Positions 7,296 to 14,963 of a stretch of DNA of 64,000 bases are shown piece after piece. A model generated the notes under the pieces. The model was not told the DNA's origin and did not search any database. It saw only the letters and a program-made list of their open reading frames with translations. The stretch's first letter is position 1; each line of letters begins with the position of its first letter. Position numbers and translations under genes: made by a program. The DNA is from Nocardia takedensis NBRC 100417. Its GTDB lineage: Bacteria > Actinomycetota > Actinomycetes > Mycobacteriales > Mycobacteriaceae. Location: assembly GCF_000308695.1 (NCBI RefSeq), contig NZ_BAGG01000115.1, positions 1 through 64,000 on the forward strand, written 5' to 3'.

Positions 7296-7787
7296 TCAGC
7301 GGTAATTCACGAACTGCAACGCGATGCCGAAGTCCTCGCCCTTGAGCAAAGCGATGACGGCCTGCAGGTCGTCGCGCTTCTTGCTGCTGACCCGCAGTTC
7401 GTCGCCCTGGATCTGCGCCTTGACGCCCTTGGGGCCCTCGTCGCGGATCTTCTTGGAGATCTTCTTGGCGTGGTCGGAGTCGATGCCCTGCACCAGCGAA
7501 CCGGTGATCTTGTAGGTCTTGCCGGACACCTGCGGTTCGCCCGCCTCGAACGCCTTGAGCGAGATGTCGCGACGGATCAACTTCTCCTTGAATACCTCGA
7601 GCGCGGCCTTGACCCGCTCCTCGGCCTCGGCGGTGAGCACGATGTTCTCCTCGCCGGACCACTCGATGCTCGCGCCCGTGCCGCGGAAGTCGTAGCGGGT
7701 GTTCAGTTCCTTCTCCGCCTGATGCAGGGCGTTGTCGACCTCCTGCCGGTCGACCTTGCTGACGACATCGAAAGACGAATCGGCCAC
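7296..7787 (-). CDS. YajQ family cyclic-di-GMP/nucleotide-binding protein
   Basis: A 163-residue YajQ/DUF520 protein, the normal length, starting with SSFDVVSKVDRQEVDNAL. Both ferredoxin-like halves are complete, with the YDFRGTGASIEW and GSLVQGIDSDHAKKISKKIRDEG family motifs. Members bind nucleotides or RNA, and some bind cyclic-di-GMP; a role in this organism is not shown. The GTG at 7787 has an AGGAG site; the longer frame upstream overlaps the tRNA-Tyr region and is spurious. The M. tuberculosis counterpart is Rv0566c. Confidence 0.9.
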   Translation of the reverse strand: MADSSFDVVSKVDRQEVDNALHQAEKELNTRYDFRGTGASIEWSGEENIVLTAEAEERVKAALEVFKEKLIRRDISLKAFEAGEPQVSGKTYKITGSLVQGIDSDHAKKISKKIRDEGPKGVKAQIQGDELRVSSKKRDDLQAVIALLKGEDFGIALQFVNYR

Positions 7788-7907
7788 ACTTCGCTCCTGT
7801 TCCTGACGGTCCCACGGACTCACCCCGACCGGGGCACTATCGATCATCGACAGTTGTACCCGCCGACCGCCGCGGTTGTCCCATCGCACGGCCGTTGTCC
7901 AGCCGGT

Positions 7908-7936
7908 TTGCATTCCGGGGCGGGGTACGTTGTAAG
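7908..7936 (+). promoter_or_regulatory. Probable promoter of tRNA-Tyr
   Basis: TTGCAT (7908-7913), a 17-nt spacer and TGTAAG (7931-7936) form a sigma-A-like promoter. The predicted start near 7943 is about 20 nt upstream of tRNA-Tyr. Confidence 0.5.
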
Positions 7937-7963
7937 CTGCTCTGCGCGCCGAGAAGCGCGAAC

Positions 7964-8046
7964 GGCAGGTTGCCCGAGCGGCCAATGGGAGCAGACTGTA
8001 AATCTGTCGGTGAAAGCCTACGTAGGTTCGAATCCTACACCTGCCA
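7964..8046 (+). tRNA. tyrT: tRNA-Tyr (anticodon GTA)
   Basis: An 83-nt class II tRNA with perfect acceptor GGCAGGT/ACCTGCC, anticodon loop containing CTGTAAA (anticodon GTA), a variable arm and TTCGAAT T-loop. Discriminator is A; CCA is not encoded. It stands alone between yajQ and htpX. Confidence 0.97.
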
Positions 8047-8130
8047 CTCACCGGAAAAGAGCGAGCTGTGTACGCACGGCTCGCTCTTCTCGTTAATCCG
8101 GACCGCCCCGGAATTCCCGGTGCGGTGGGG

Positions 8131-9003
8131 TCAGTGCGACCGCGGTCCGCCCGCCATCTCCTCGAGACGCGCGATGCGCTCGGCCATCGGCGGATGTGTC
8201 GAGAACCACCGTGCGGCACGCTCACCCGAGCGGAACGGGTTGGCGATCATCAGATGCGACTGCGCCGTCAACTGGGGCTCCGGCGGCAGCGGAGCGGCCT
8301 GTACGCCGCGTTCGAGTTTGCGCAGCGCGGAGGCCAGGGCGATCGGATCGCCGGACAATTCGGCGCCGGAACGATCCGCCTGATATTCCCGGGAACGCGA
8401 GACCGCGAGTTTGATCAGGGTCGCCGCGATCGGCCCGAGCAGCGACACCAGTAATACGCCCAGGAAATTGCCGCCGCCGTTTCCGCGCCCACCGAACGCC
8501 GAGGCGAAGAATGCGAGATTCGCGAGTCCGGAAATGACCGCGGCCATCGCGCCCGCGACCGAGGAGATGAGGATGTCGCGGTTGTAGACGTGCGACAACT
8601 CGTGCCCGAGGACCGCCCGCAGTTCCCGTTCGTCGAGGATCTGGAGGATGCCGCTGGTACAGCACACCGCGGCGTGGCGCGGATTGCGGCCGGTGGCGAA
8701 GGCGTTGGGGGCGTTGGTGGGGCTGATGTAGAGGCGCGGCATGGGCTTGCGCGCGAGCGTCGCCAGTTCGCGGACGATCCGGTACATGACCGGCGCTTCC
8801 AATTCGCTGACCGGTTGCGCGTGCATGGCCTTCAACGCGAGTTTGTCGCTGTTGAAATAGACGTAGGCGTTCATGCCGACCGCGAGCACGATCGAGACGA
8901 CCAGAATCGTCGGACTGCGGAACATCGCGCCCGCGAACACGATCAGGGCCGAGAGTCCGACCATCAAACCGAAGGTCTTCAGTCCGTTCGCATACGCGTG
9001 CAT
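8131..9003 (-). CDS. htpX: Membrane metalloprotease HtpX
   Basis: A 290-residue M48 zinc protease that degrades misfolded membrane proteins. Two N-terminal transmembrane helices (about 8-25 and 31-50) precede the catalytic motif HELSH (134-138). Another hydrophobic pair follows (about 150-205), then the third zinc ligand region SREYQADRSG. The ATG at 9003 is chosen; the upstream extension to 9102 lacks conservation. It is next to the prenyl synthase, as Rv0563 is next to grcC1 in M. tuberculosis. Confidence 0.93.
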   Translation of the reverse strand: MHAYANGLKTFGLMVGLSALIVFAGAMFRSPTILVVSIVLAVGMNAYVYFNSDKLALKAMHAQPVSELEAPVMYRIVRELATLARKPMPRLYISPTNAPNAFATGRNPRHAAVCCTSGILQILDERELRAVLGHELSHVYNRDILISSVAGAMAAVISGLANLAFFASAFGGRGNGGGNFLGVLLVSLLGPIAATLIKLAVSRSREYQADRSGAELSGDPIALASALRKLERGVQAAPLPPEPQLTAQSHLMIANPFRSGERAARWFSTHPPMAERIARLEEMAGGPRSH

Positions 9004-9104
9004 ATCCGCTCCGTCCCGCCTCTCCTGCCTGCCGATGTCGGCATCCGGTCGCGCGGCCGTGCCGGTCGCGACCGCATCGCCGCTTGCATCACACCAGGTC
9101 AACG

Positions 9105-9150
9105 CCGGGTGCGGGGTAAAGGTTCCGTATCGGTGACGAACCGCACCCGG
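9105..9150 (-). terminator. Candidate terminator after the prenyl synthase
   Basis: A 10-bp inverted repeat (9105-9114 with 9141-9150) with a 26-nt loop begins 13 nt past the stop at 9163. No U-tract follows, so termination is only suggested. Confidence 0.35.
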
Positions 9151-9162
9151 GGGGCGGTGGAC

Positions 9163-10185
9163 TCAGCCGACCCGTTCGATCGTGTATTCGACCAACCGGA
9201 CCAGCGCGTCGTTGGCGGGCCCCGCGGGCAGGGCGGCCAGTTCGGTGCGGGCGATGTCGGCGTAGCCGCGCAACTTCTCCTTCGCCTGCGACATGCCGCG
9301 CGAGGACGCCAGCAGCGCGAGCGCCTCCTCGACCTCGGCGTCGGTCTCGAGCGGACGTGCCAGCAGTGTGCGCAACCGGTCGCCCTCGGCGCCTTCCTCG
9401 CGCAGCGCGTAGAGCACCGGCAGGGTGTGCACGCCCTCGCGCAGATCCGTGCCGGGGGTCTTGCCGGACTGCTCGGCGGCCGAGGAGATGTCGATGATGT
9501 CGTCGGAGATCTGGAAGGCCGTGCCGACGGCGTCGCCGAGACGGGCCAACCGCTCGATGTGCGCGGCATCCGCGCCGGAGAAGGTGCCGCCGAAACGACC
9601 CGAGGCGGCGATCAGCGACCCCGTCTTCTCCCACACCACGCGCAGGTAGTGCTCGACCGGGTCCTGGGTCGACTTCGCGCCCATGGTCTCGCGCATCTGG
9701 CCGGTGACCAGTTCGGCGAAGGTCTCGGCGATGATGCGCACGGCTTCCGAACCGAGGGTCGAGGTCAGCCGCGAGGCGTGCGCGAACAAGTAGTCGCCCG
9801 CGAGGATGGCGATGTTGTTGCCCCAGCGCGAATTCACGCTCGGGGCACCGCGGCGCATGGTGGCTTCGTCCATCACGTCGTCGTGGTAGAGGGTGGCCAG
9901 GTGCACCAGTTCCACGACGGCGCCCGCGGTGACCAGCGCCGGATCGGTGGGGTTGGGACCGAGCTGACCGGTGAGGATGGTGAACAGCGGACGGAAACGC
10001 TTACCGCCCGCCCTGGCCAGGTGCAGCGCGGCTTCCTGGAGGAAGTCCTCGCCGTCGGTGAGCTCGTCGATGAGGAGTTTCTCGACCTGTTCCAGGCCGT
10101 TGCGCACGGTCGACGCGAGCTCGGTATCGCCGAGGTCGACCCCGGCCACCACCGTGCTCTGCTCTGTCACAGCCGATGTGCTCAT
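9163..10185 (-). CDS. grcC: Polyprenyl diphosphate synthase (GrcC-type)
   Basis: A 340-residue trans-prenyltransferase. It has the first aspartate-rich motif DDVMD (102-106), the upstream substrate site GGKRFRP (60-66) and the second aspartate motif in QISDDIIDIS. It condenses isopentenyl diphosphate onto allylic diphosphates. Next to menJ, and near menG, it most likely makes the menaquinone side-chain precursor. Chain length cannot be read reliably from sequence. The ATG at 10185 (MSTSAVTEQS) is used. Confidence 0.9.
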   Translation of the reverse strand: MSTSAVTEQSTVVAGVDLGDTELASTVRNGLEQVEKLLIDELTDGEDFLQEAALHLARAGGKRFRPLFTILTGQLGPNPTDPALVTAGAVVELVHLATLYHDDVMDEATMRRGAPSVNSRWGNNIAILAGDYLFAHASRLTSTLGSEAVRIIAETFAELVTGQMRETMGAKSTQDPVEHYLRVVWEKTGSLIAASGRFGGTFSGADAAHIERLARLGDAVGTAFQISDDIIDISSAAEQSGKTPGTDLREGVHTLPVLYALREEGAEGDRLRTLLARPLETDAEVEEALALLASSRGMSQAKEKLRGYADIARTELAALPAGPANDALVRLVEYTIERVG

Positions 10186-10393
10186 ACCTTCTCCCAGCGA
10201 CGCGTCCGACCCCACGGTGAAGAACCTAGCGTGTCCACGCGATGCGGCCCATGAACACCGTCACTACGCGGGTGCATCGGACACCTTCCCACAGGGTAGG
10301 AGCAGCCCGGCGGGCGCGCACCGGCCCCCGGGGCCCGCCGCGTGAGCGGTGCGACGTCGACACCCGGGAGATCTGCCTGCCAGTATGGGGGCC

Positions 10394-11662
10394 ATGGGAT
10401 CAGCGGATGGCACGGGCGGCGGCGGGGAGGGCGCGCTGCCCGGCGGCGCGGAGGTGCTCGTCGTCGGAGCCGGGCCCGCCGGATCGGCCGCCGCGGCGTG
10501 GGCCGCGCGGGCGGGTCGCGACGTGGTGCTGCTGGACGCGGCGGTCTTCCCCAGGGACAAGACCTGCGGCGACGGCCTGACCCCGCGCGCCACCAAGGAA
10601 CTCGAGCACCTCGGCCTGGGCGAGTGGTTGCGCGCGCACACCGTCAACCACGGCCTGCGGATGACCGGATTCGGGCGCGAGGCGCTGTTGAGTTGGCCCG
10701 CCGGGTCCTTCCCCACCTACGGCAGCGCGGTGCCGCGCACCGAACTCGACGACACCTTGCGGCAGACCGCGGTGAAGTCGGGGGCGCGGATGGTCGAGGG
10801 CGCGAAGGTGGTCGATATCACTCGCGACGGCGACCGCGTCACGGGGGTCACGGTGGCCACGGGGGCGGGCTCGCGCACCGTCACGTGCGCGACGCTGATC
10901 GTGGCCGACGGTGTCCGTTCCCCCGTGGGCAAACTGCTCGGGCGCACCTGGCACCGCCGCTACGCCTATGGCACGGCCGCGCGCGCCTACATCCGCTCCG
11001 GCCGCAGCGAGGACCGGTGGATCACCTCGCACCTGGAACTGCGCGACGCCGACGGCGCGCTGGTGCCGGGCTACGGCTGGGTGTTCCCGCTGGGCAACGG
11101 CGAGGTCAACATCGGCGTGGGGTCGCTGGCCACCGAGGCGCGCCCGTCGCATATCGCGTTGAAACCGCTGCTGCGCCACTACACTTCGCAGCGCTTCGAG
11201 GAGTGGGAGTTCGAGGGCGAATTGCGCGCGGTGGCCTCGGCGCTGCTGCCGATGGGCGGCGCGGTGTCCGGGATCGCGGGGCCCAACTGGGCCCTGGTCG
11301 GTGACGCGGCGGGCTGCGTCAACCCGCTCAACGGCGAAGGCATCGACTACGGGTTGGAGGGCGGCCACATGCTCGCCGACCTGCTCGACGAACCCGATCT
11401 GACCCGGCTGTGGCCGGAATTGCTGCGCGCTCGCTACGGACGCACGTTCTCGGTGGCGCGCCGGATAGCGGGGTTGGCGACGCATCCGCGGATGGTGCCG
11501 ATCGGCGGTCCGCCGGTGATGCGCTCGCGCTACCTGCAACGCACCGCGGTGCGGGTGATGGGCAATCTCGTCACCGACGAGGACGTGGATCTGACCGCCC
11601 GGGCTTGGCGGCTCGCCGGCCGCGCCTCGATGCGGGCCGACGAACTGCCGCCGTTCACCTGA
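10394..11662 (+). CDS. menJ: Menaquinone reductase MenJ (geranylgeranyl reductase family)
   Basis: A flavoprotein of about 422 residues. The dinucleotide-binding GAGPAGSAAAAWAARAG motif is near the N-terminus, CGDGLTPRA is the family active-site block, and GDAAGCVNPLNGEGIDYGLEGG binds FAD (motif shortened here). MenJ in mycobacteria saturates one isoprene unit of menaquinone. Position beside a prenyl synthase and upstream of mgtA-menG supports this. Start is uncertain among ATGs at 10349, 10385 and 10394; I chose the last, with a G-run upstream, since the N-terminus before it is unconserved-looking Gly-rich sequence. It is divergent from grcC. Confidence 0.88.
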   Translation: MGSADGTGGGGEGALPGGAEVLVVGAGPAGSAAAAWAARAGRDVVLLDAAVFPRDKTCGDGLTPRATKELEHLGLGEWLRAHTVNHGLRMTGFGREALLSWPAGSFPTYGSAVPRTELDDTLRQTAVKSGARMVEGAKVVDITRDGDRVTGVTVATGAGSRTVTCATLIVADGVRSPVGKLLGRTWHRRYAYGTAARAYIRSGRSEDRWITSHLELRDADGALVPGYGWVFPLGNGEVNIGVGSLATEARPSHIALKPLLRHYTSQRFEEWEFEGELRAVASALLPMGGAVSGIAGPNWALVGDAAGCVNPLNGEGIDYGLEGGHMLADLLDEPDLTRLWPELLRARYGRTFSVARRIAGLATHPRMVPIGGPPVMRSRYLQRTAVRVMGNLVTDEDVDLTARAWRLAGRASMRADELPPFT

Positions 11663-11756
11663 GCCGCCCCGGCGCGACGAGCCACCGAACCCATCGGACG
11701 GGACGGACCTCCGGGCGGCAGGCGGGATGGGCCGCAGCGGGCCGACGAGCTTCGGA

Positions 11757-12263
11757 TCAGGCCCCGGCCTGGGCGCTGACCCAGTTCTCGATGAAGCTTC
11801 GTTCGCTGTTGAGCACCTTGCGGTAGAGCTGTTCGGCCAGCGGTTCGATGGCCCCGCCGACCAGCGGGACCTTGACCTTCACGGTGCCCTCGACGGCGAT
11901 CTCCGCCCCTTTCTCGGTGGGCCGGAGGAGATAAGTGCCCGACATCTCCCCCGCGATACCGGTGGTCGAACCCTCGAATCCGCCGGTGACGGTGTCGCCC
12001 CGCAACTCCTGCCAGGTGTCGGTGCGCTTCAGGACCAGATCGCTCTTGAGGACCTTGCGGACGATGCCGGGCACCTTGTCCTGGCTGGCGCGTTCGCTCA
12101 TGAAGATGCGGATGGTGTTCTCGCCGTCGGGATGCGACAGTTCCAGGGTCGCGGTCGGGGCCTCGGCGAAGCGGGCCCGCCACACCTCGTCACGTGTCAA
12201 TGCCCGGTGGAGTTCTTCGACCGGGACTGCGTAGGGCACGGTGAAGCTGAATTTTCGGGACAT
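11757..12263 (-). CDS. DUF2505 family protein
   Basis: A 168-residue protein of the DUF2505 (SRPBCC-like lipid-binding fold) family, starting MSRKFSFTVPYAVPVEEL. The alternating strands and the C-terminal WVSAQAGA helix are family-like. No enzyme residues are recognised; such folds bind hydrophobic ligands. It is convergent with menJ and divergent, by only 40 nt, from the next membrane protein gene. Counterparts lie in the menJ-menG region of mycobacteria. Confidence 0.75.
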   Translation of the reverse strand: MSRKFSFTVPYAVPVEELHRALTRDEVWRARFAEAPTATLELSHPDGENTIRIFMSERASQDKVPGIVRKVLKSDLVLKRTDTWQELRGDTVTGGFEGSTTGIAGEMSGTYLLRPTEKGAEIAVEGTVKVKVPLVGGAIEPLAEQLYRKVLNSERSFIENWVSAQAGA

Positions 12264-12303
12264 GGGCGCACACGCTAGCCGAACGCCTCGGTAGCCTGTT
12301 GCG

Positions 12304-12783
12304 GTGTCGGAAACCACCCAGTCCGAAAGGCGCTCGGTCCGCCTGCGGCGGGCCAGGATCGGCGTCTACACCGCGGCGACGGTGATCAGCGTGCTCATGG
12401 CGCTGCTGGTGCTGGCCGCCTGGCGCAACGACTACCTGATCGGTTCCGACAAAGGCGTGACCACCGCCGAGGTGCTCTCCGCGGGGCGGTTGCGCTCGGC
12501 GGTCATCTACGTCACCCCCGACGGGGAGACCCACAATCCCAAGGTCGGCGTGCTCTATCCGACCAATCTGACCGCCGGTGAGCGGATCAACGTCGAGTAC
12601 AGCCGCGCCGACCCCGATCTGGTCCGGGTCGCCGGGCGCGACGTGCGGGTGGCGCTGCTTCCCGCGCTGTCGGTGATCGTGGTGGCCTGGCTGCTGGCCC
12701 TGCCCACGCTGTGGATATTGGCCCGCCTGGATCGGCGCGCCAAGCGTTCGCCGGACGTTTCCTCGGCGGTCACGTCCGTGTGA
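12304..12783 (+). CDS. DUF3592-like membrane protein
   Basis: A 159-residue protein with GTG start. It has a transmembrane helix at about 23-45, a roughly 75-residue extracytoplasmic DUF3592-type beta domain (TTAEVLSAGRLRSAVIYVTP onward), a second helix at about 118-140, and a basic tail. Equivalent to Rv0556, which likewise precedes mgtA. Function unknown. It is 34 nt upstream of mgtA and probably cotranscribed. Confidence 0.75.
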   Translation: MSETTQSERRSVRLRRARIGVYTAATVISVLMALLVLAAWRNDYLIGSDKGVTTAEVLSAGRLRSAVIYVTPDGETHNPKVGVLYPTNLTAGERINVEYSRADPDLVRVAGRDVRVALLPALSVIVVAWLLALPTLWILARLDRRAKRSPDVSSAVTSV

Positions 12784-12817
12784 CGGGTCCGCGCGCTGGA
12801 CCGGTCAGGCTGGACGG

Positions 12818-13960
12818 GTGCGCGTAGCCATCGTTTCGGAGTCGTTCCTGCCGAATATGAACGGCGTCGTCAATTCCGTCCTGCGGATCCTGGACCATCT
12901 CGACCGCCACGGTCACGACGCGCTGGTGATCGCGCCGGACGTCTTGCGCGGCCAACCGCCCGCCCCTCGCTTCCACGGCCGGTTCCCGGTGCACCGGGTG
13001 CCCGCGGTGATGGTGCCGAAGATCAGTTCGCTGCCCGTCGGGTTGCCGCAGCCCGGCATCACCGCCGCCATCCGCGATTTCGACGCCGACGTGGTGCATC
13101 TGGCCTCGCCGTTCCTGCTGGGCGCGGGCGGGCTCGGCGCGGCGGTCCGGTTGGATCTGCCCTCGGTCGCGGTCTATCAGACCGACGTCGCCGGTTTCGC
13201 CAAGAGTTACGGCCTCGGCCTGGCCGAGCGAGCGGCCTGGCGCTGGACCCGCCGCATCCACGAAGGCGCGACCAGGACGCTGGCGCCGTCGAGCGCGGCG
13301 GCGGCCGATCTGGCCCGGCACGGCGTCCCGCGCATCCACCGCTGGGGTCGCGGCGTCGACATCGCGCGGTTCACCCCGTCGGCCCGGCGCGCCGACCTGC
13401 GCGCGCGGTGGCTGGACGGCTCGGATCGGCTGCTGGTCGGCTTCGTCGGCCGGTTGGCGCCGGAGAAGCACGTCGAACGTCTCGCGGTGCTCGCCGACGA
13501 TCCCGACGTGCGGTTGGTCATCGTCGGTGACGGCCCGGACCGGGCGATGCTGGCGAAGAAGATGCCGAGGGCGGTGTTCACCGGGGAACTCGGCGGCGAC
13601 GAACTCGCCCGGGCCTACGCGAGCCTGGACGTGATGGTGCACGCGGGCGAACACGAGACCTTCTGTCAGGGCGTGCAGGAGGCGCTGTCCTCGGGGGTGC
13701 CGGTGATCGGTCCGGACGCGGGCGGTCCGCGCGATCTCATCGCGCACTGCCGCAACGGCTACCTGCTGCCGGTGGAACGGTTCGAGGAACTGCTGCCCAG
13801 CGCGGTCGCGGCGCTGCGCGATCCGACGGTGCGCACCCGCTTCGCCAATGCCGCTCGCAAATCGGTGCTGCACCGGACCTGGCCCGCGATCTGCACCGAA
13901 TTGATGGGCCACTACGCCGAGGTCACCGGGATGCGGACCAGTCTGTGGCAGACCGCCTGA
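12818..13960 (+). CDS. mgtA: GDP-mannose-dependent alpha-mannosyltransferase (GT4)
   Basis: A 380-residue retaining GT-B glycosyltransferase of family GT4, GTG start. The N-terminal half has the acceptor-side loop PNMNGVVNSV, and the C-terminal half has FVGRLAPEKHVE and the donor-site EX7E motif in GEHETFCQGVQEALSSG. It corresponds to MgtA (Rv0557, once called PimB), which adds mannose to glucuronosyl-diacylglycerol for lipomannan-like glycolipids. The exact acceptor here is inferred. It sits between the DUF3592 gene and menG as in mycobacteria. Confidence 0.87.
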   Translation: MRVAIVSESFLPNMNGVVNSVLRILDHLDRHGHDALVIAPDVLRGQPPAPRFHGRFPVHRVPAVMVPKISSLPVGLPQPGITAAIRDFDADVVHLASPFLLGAGGLGAAVRLDLPSVAVYQTDVAGFAKSYGLGLAERAAWRWTRRIHEGATRTLAPSSAAAADLARHGVPRIHRWGRGVDIARFTPSARRADLRARWLDGSDRLLVGFVGRLAPEKHVERLAVLADDPDVRLVIVGDGPDRAMLAKKMPRAVFTGELGGDELARAYASLDVMVHAGEHETFCQGVQEALSSGVPVIGPDAGGPRDLIAHCRNGYLLPVERFEELLPSAVAALRDPTVRTRFANAARKSVLHRTWPAICTELMGHYAEVTGMRTSLWQTA

Positions 13961-14014
13961 CGCCGATCCCGGCCTGAGAGCGGTCCGGTCGGTTCGCGCA
14001 CTAGGGTCGAACCC

Positions 14015-14725
14015 GTGGCGAAAACAGAGCAGCGGGAGTCGGTCCGGGCCTCGCTCGACAAGCAGCCGAGCGAAGTCGCGTCGATGTTCGACGGTGTCGC
14101 GAAGCGGTACGACATCACCAACACCGTGATCTCGGTGGGTCAGGACAAGTACTGGCGGTGGGCGGTGCGCAAGGCCGTCGCGCCGCGACCGGGCGAGCGG
14201 GTGCTCGACCTGGCCGCGGGAACCGGGGTCTCCACGCTGGACCTGGCCAAATCCGGCGCGTGGTGTCTGGCCGCCGACTTCTCCCAGGGCATGCTCGCGG
14301 CGGGCCGGTTCCGGGATGTGCCGATGGTGGCCGCCGACGCGACCGCGCTGCCTTTCGCCGACGACTCCTTCGACGCGGTGACCATCTCCTACGGCCTACG
14401 CAACATCAGCGAGAGCGAACAGGCGCTGCGCGAGATGCTGCGGGTCACCAAACCGGGCGGCCGACTCGTGGTGTGCGAATTCTCCACACCCGTGCTCCCG
14501 GTGTTCAAGACCCTGTACATGGAGTACCTGATGAAGGCGCTGCCGCGGGTGGCGCGCGCGGTCAGCAGCAATCCCGACGCCTACGTCTACCTGGCCGAAT
14601 CCATCCGGGTGTGGCCCAATCAGCGCAGACTGGCGCGGCGGATCGCCGATGCGGGCTGGTCGTCGGTGAAGTGGCGCAACCTCAGCGGCGGCGTCGTGGC
14701 GTTGCACCGCGCCTACAAACTCTGA
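14015..14725 (+). CDS. menG: Demethylmenaquinone methyltransferase
   Basis: A 236-residue UbiE/MenG methyltransferase, last step of menaquinone synthesis, using S-adenosylmethionine. Motif I VLDLAAGTGVSTLDLA is at about 63-78. The signatures FDGVAKRYDITNTV and SYGLRNISESEQALREM are diagnostic of UbiE/MenG. GTG start. It is 54 nt after mgtA, so probably in one unit with 12304-13960. Confidence 0.95.
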   Translation: MAKTEQRESVRASLDKQPSEVASMFDGVAKRYDITNTVISVGQDKYWRWAVRKAVAPRPGERVLDLAAGTGVSTLDLAKSGAWCLAADFSQGMLAAGRFRDVPMVAADATALPFADDSFDAVTISYGLRNISESEQALREMLRVTKPGGRLVVCEFSTPVLPVFKTLYMEYLMKALPRVARAVSSNPDAYVYLAESIRVWPNQRRLARRIADAGWSSVKWRNLSGGVVALHRAYKL

Positions 14726-14903
14726 GCAGCCGGGTAGTGACCACCCTCACGTCGGGGCGGTCGACACCGCGGTTGTGGTCGAGCCCGTCGGTCCGCACCG
14801 CGGCGGGTCTCGGTCCCGCCCAGCTCACGAGCCCGATTCGGGGTCCGCACGCCCCGCGACGCCCTTGGGCTCACCGCCGCGCCCGCGAGGTGTGAGGGTA
14901 ATC

Positions 14904-14919
14904 GTCACCTGGCGATAAC
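14904..14919 (+). promoter_or_regulatory. Possible GlnR half-box
   Basis: GTCAC-N6-ATAAC lies 45 nt upstream of the nitrate reductase start. It resembles one a-b half of the actinobacterial GlnR consensus gTnAc-n6-GaAAc; the first pentamer fits fully, the second partly, and no good second half follows. Nitrate assimilation genes are GlnR targets in mycobacteria and Streptomyces. The rest of 14726-14963 shows nothing clear. Confidence 0.25.
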
Positions 14920-14963
14920 GCGGGGTAAATGCGTTGCAACGGCCGGTCGCCATCATCGGAGAC

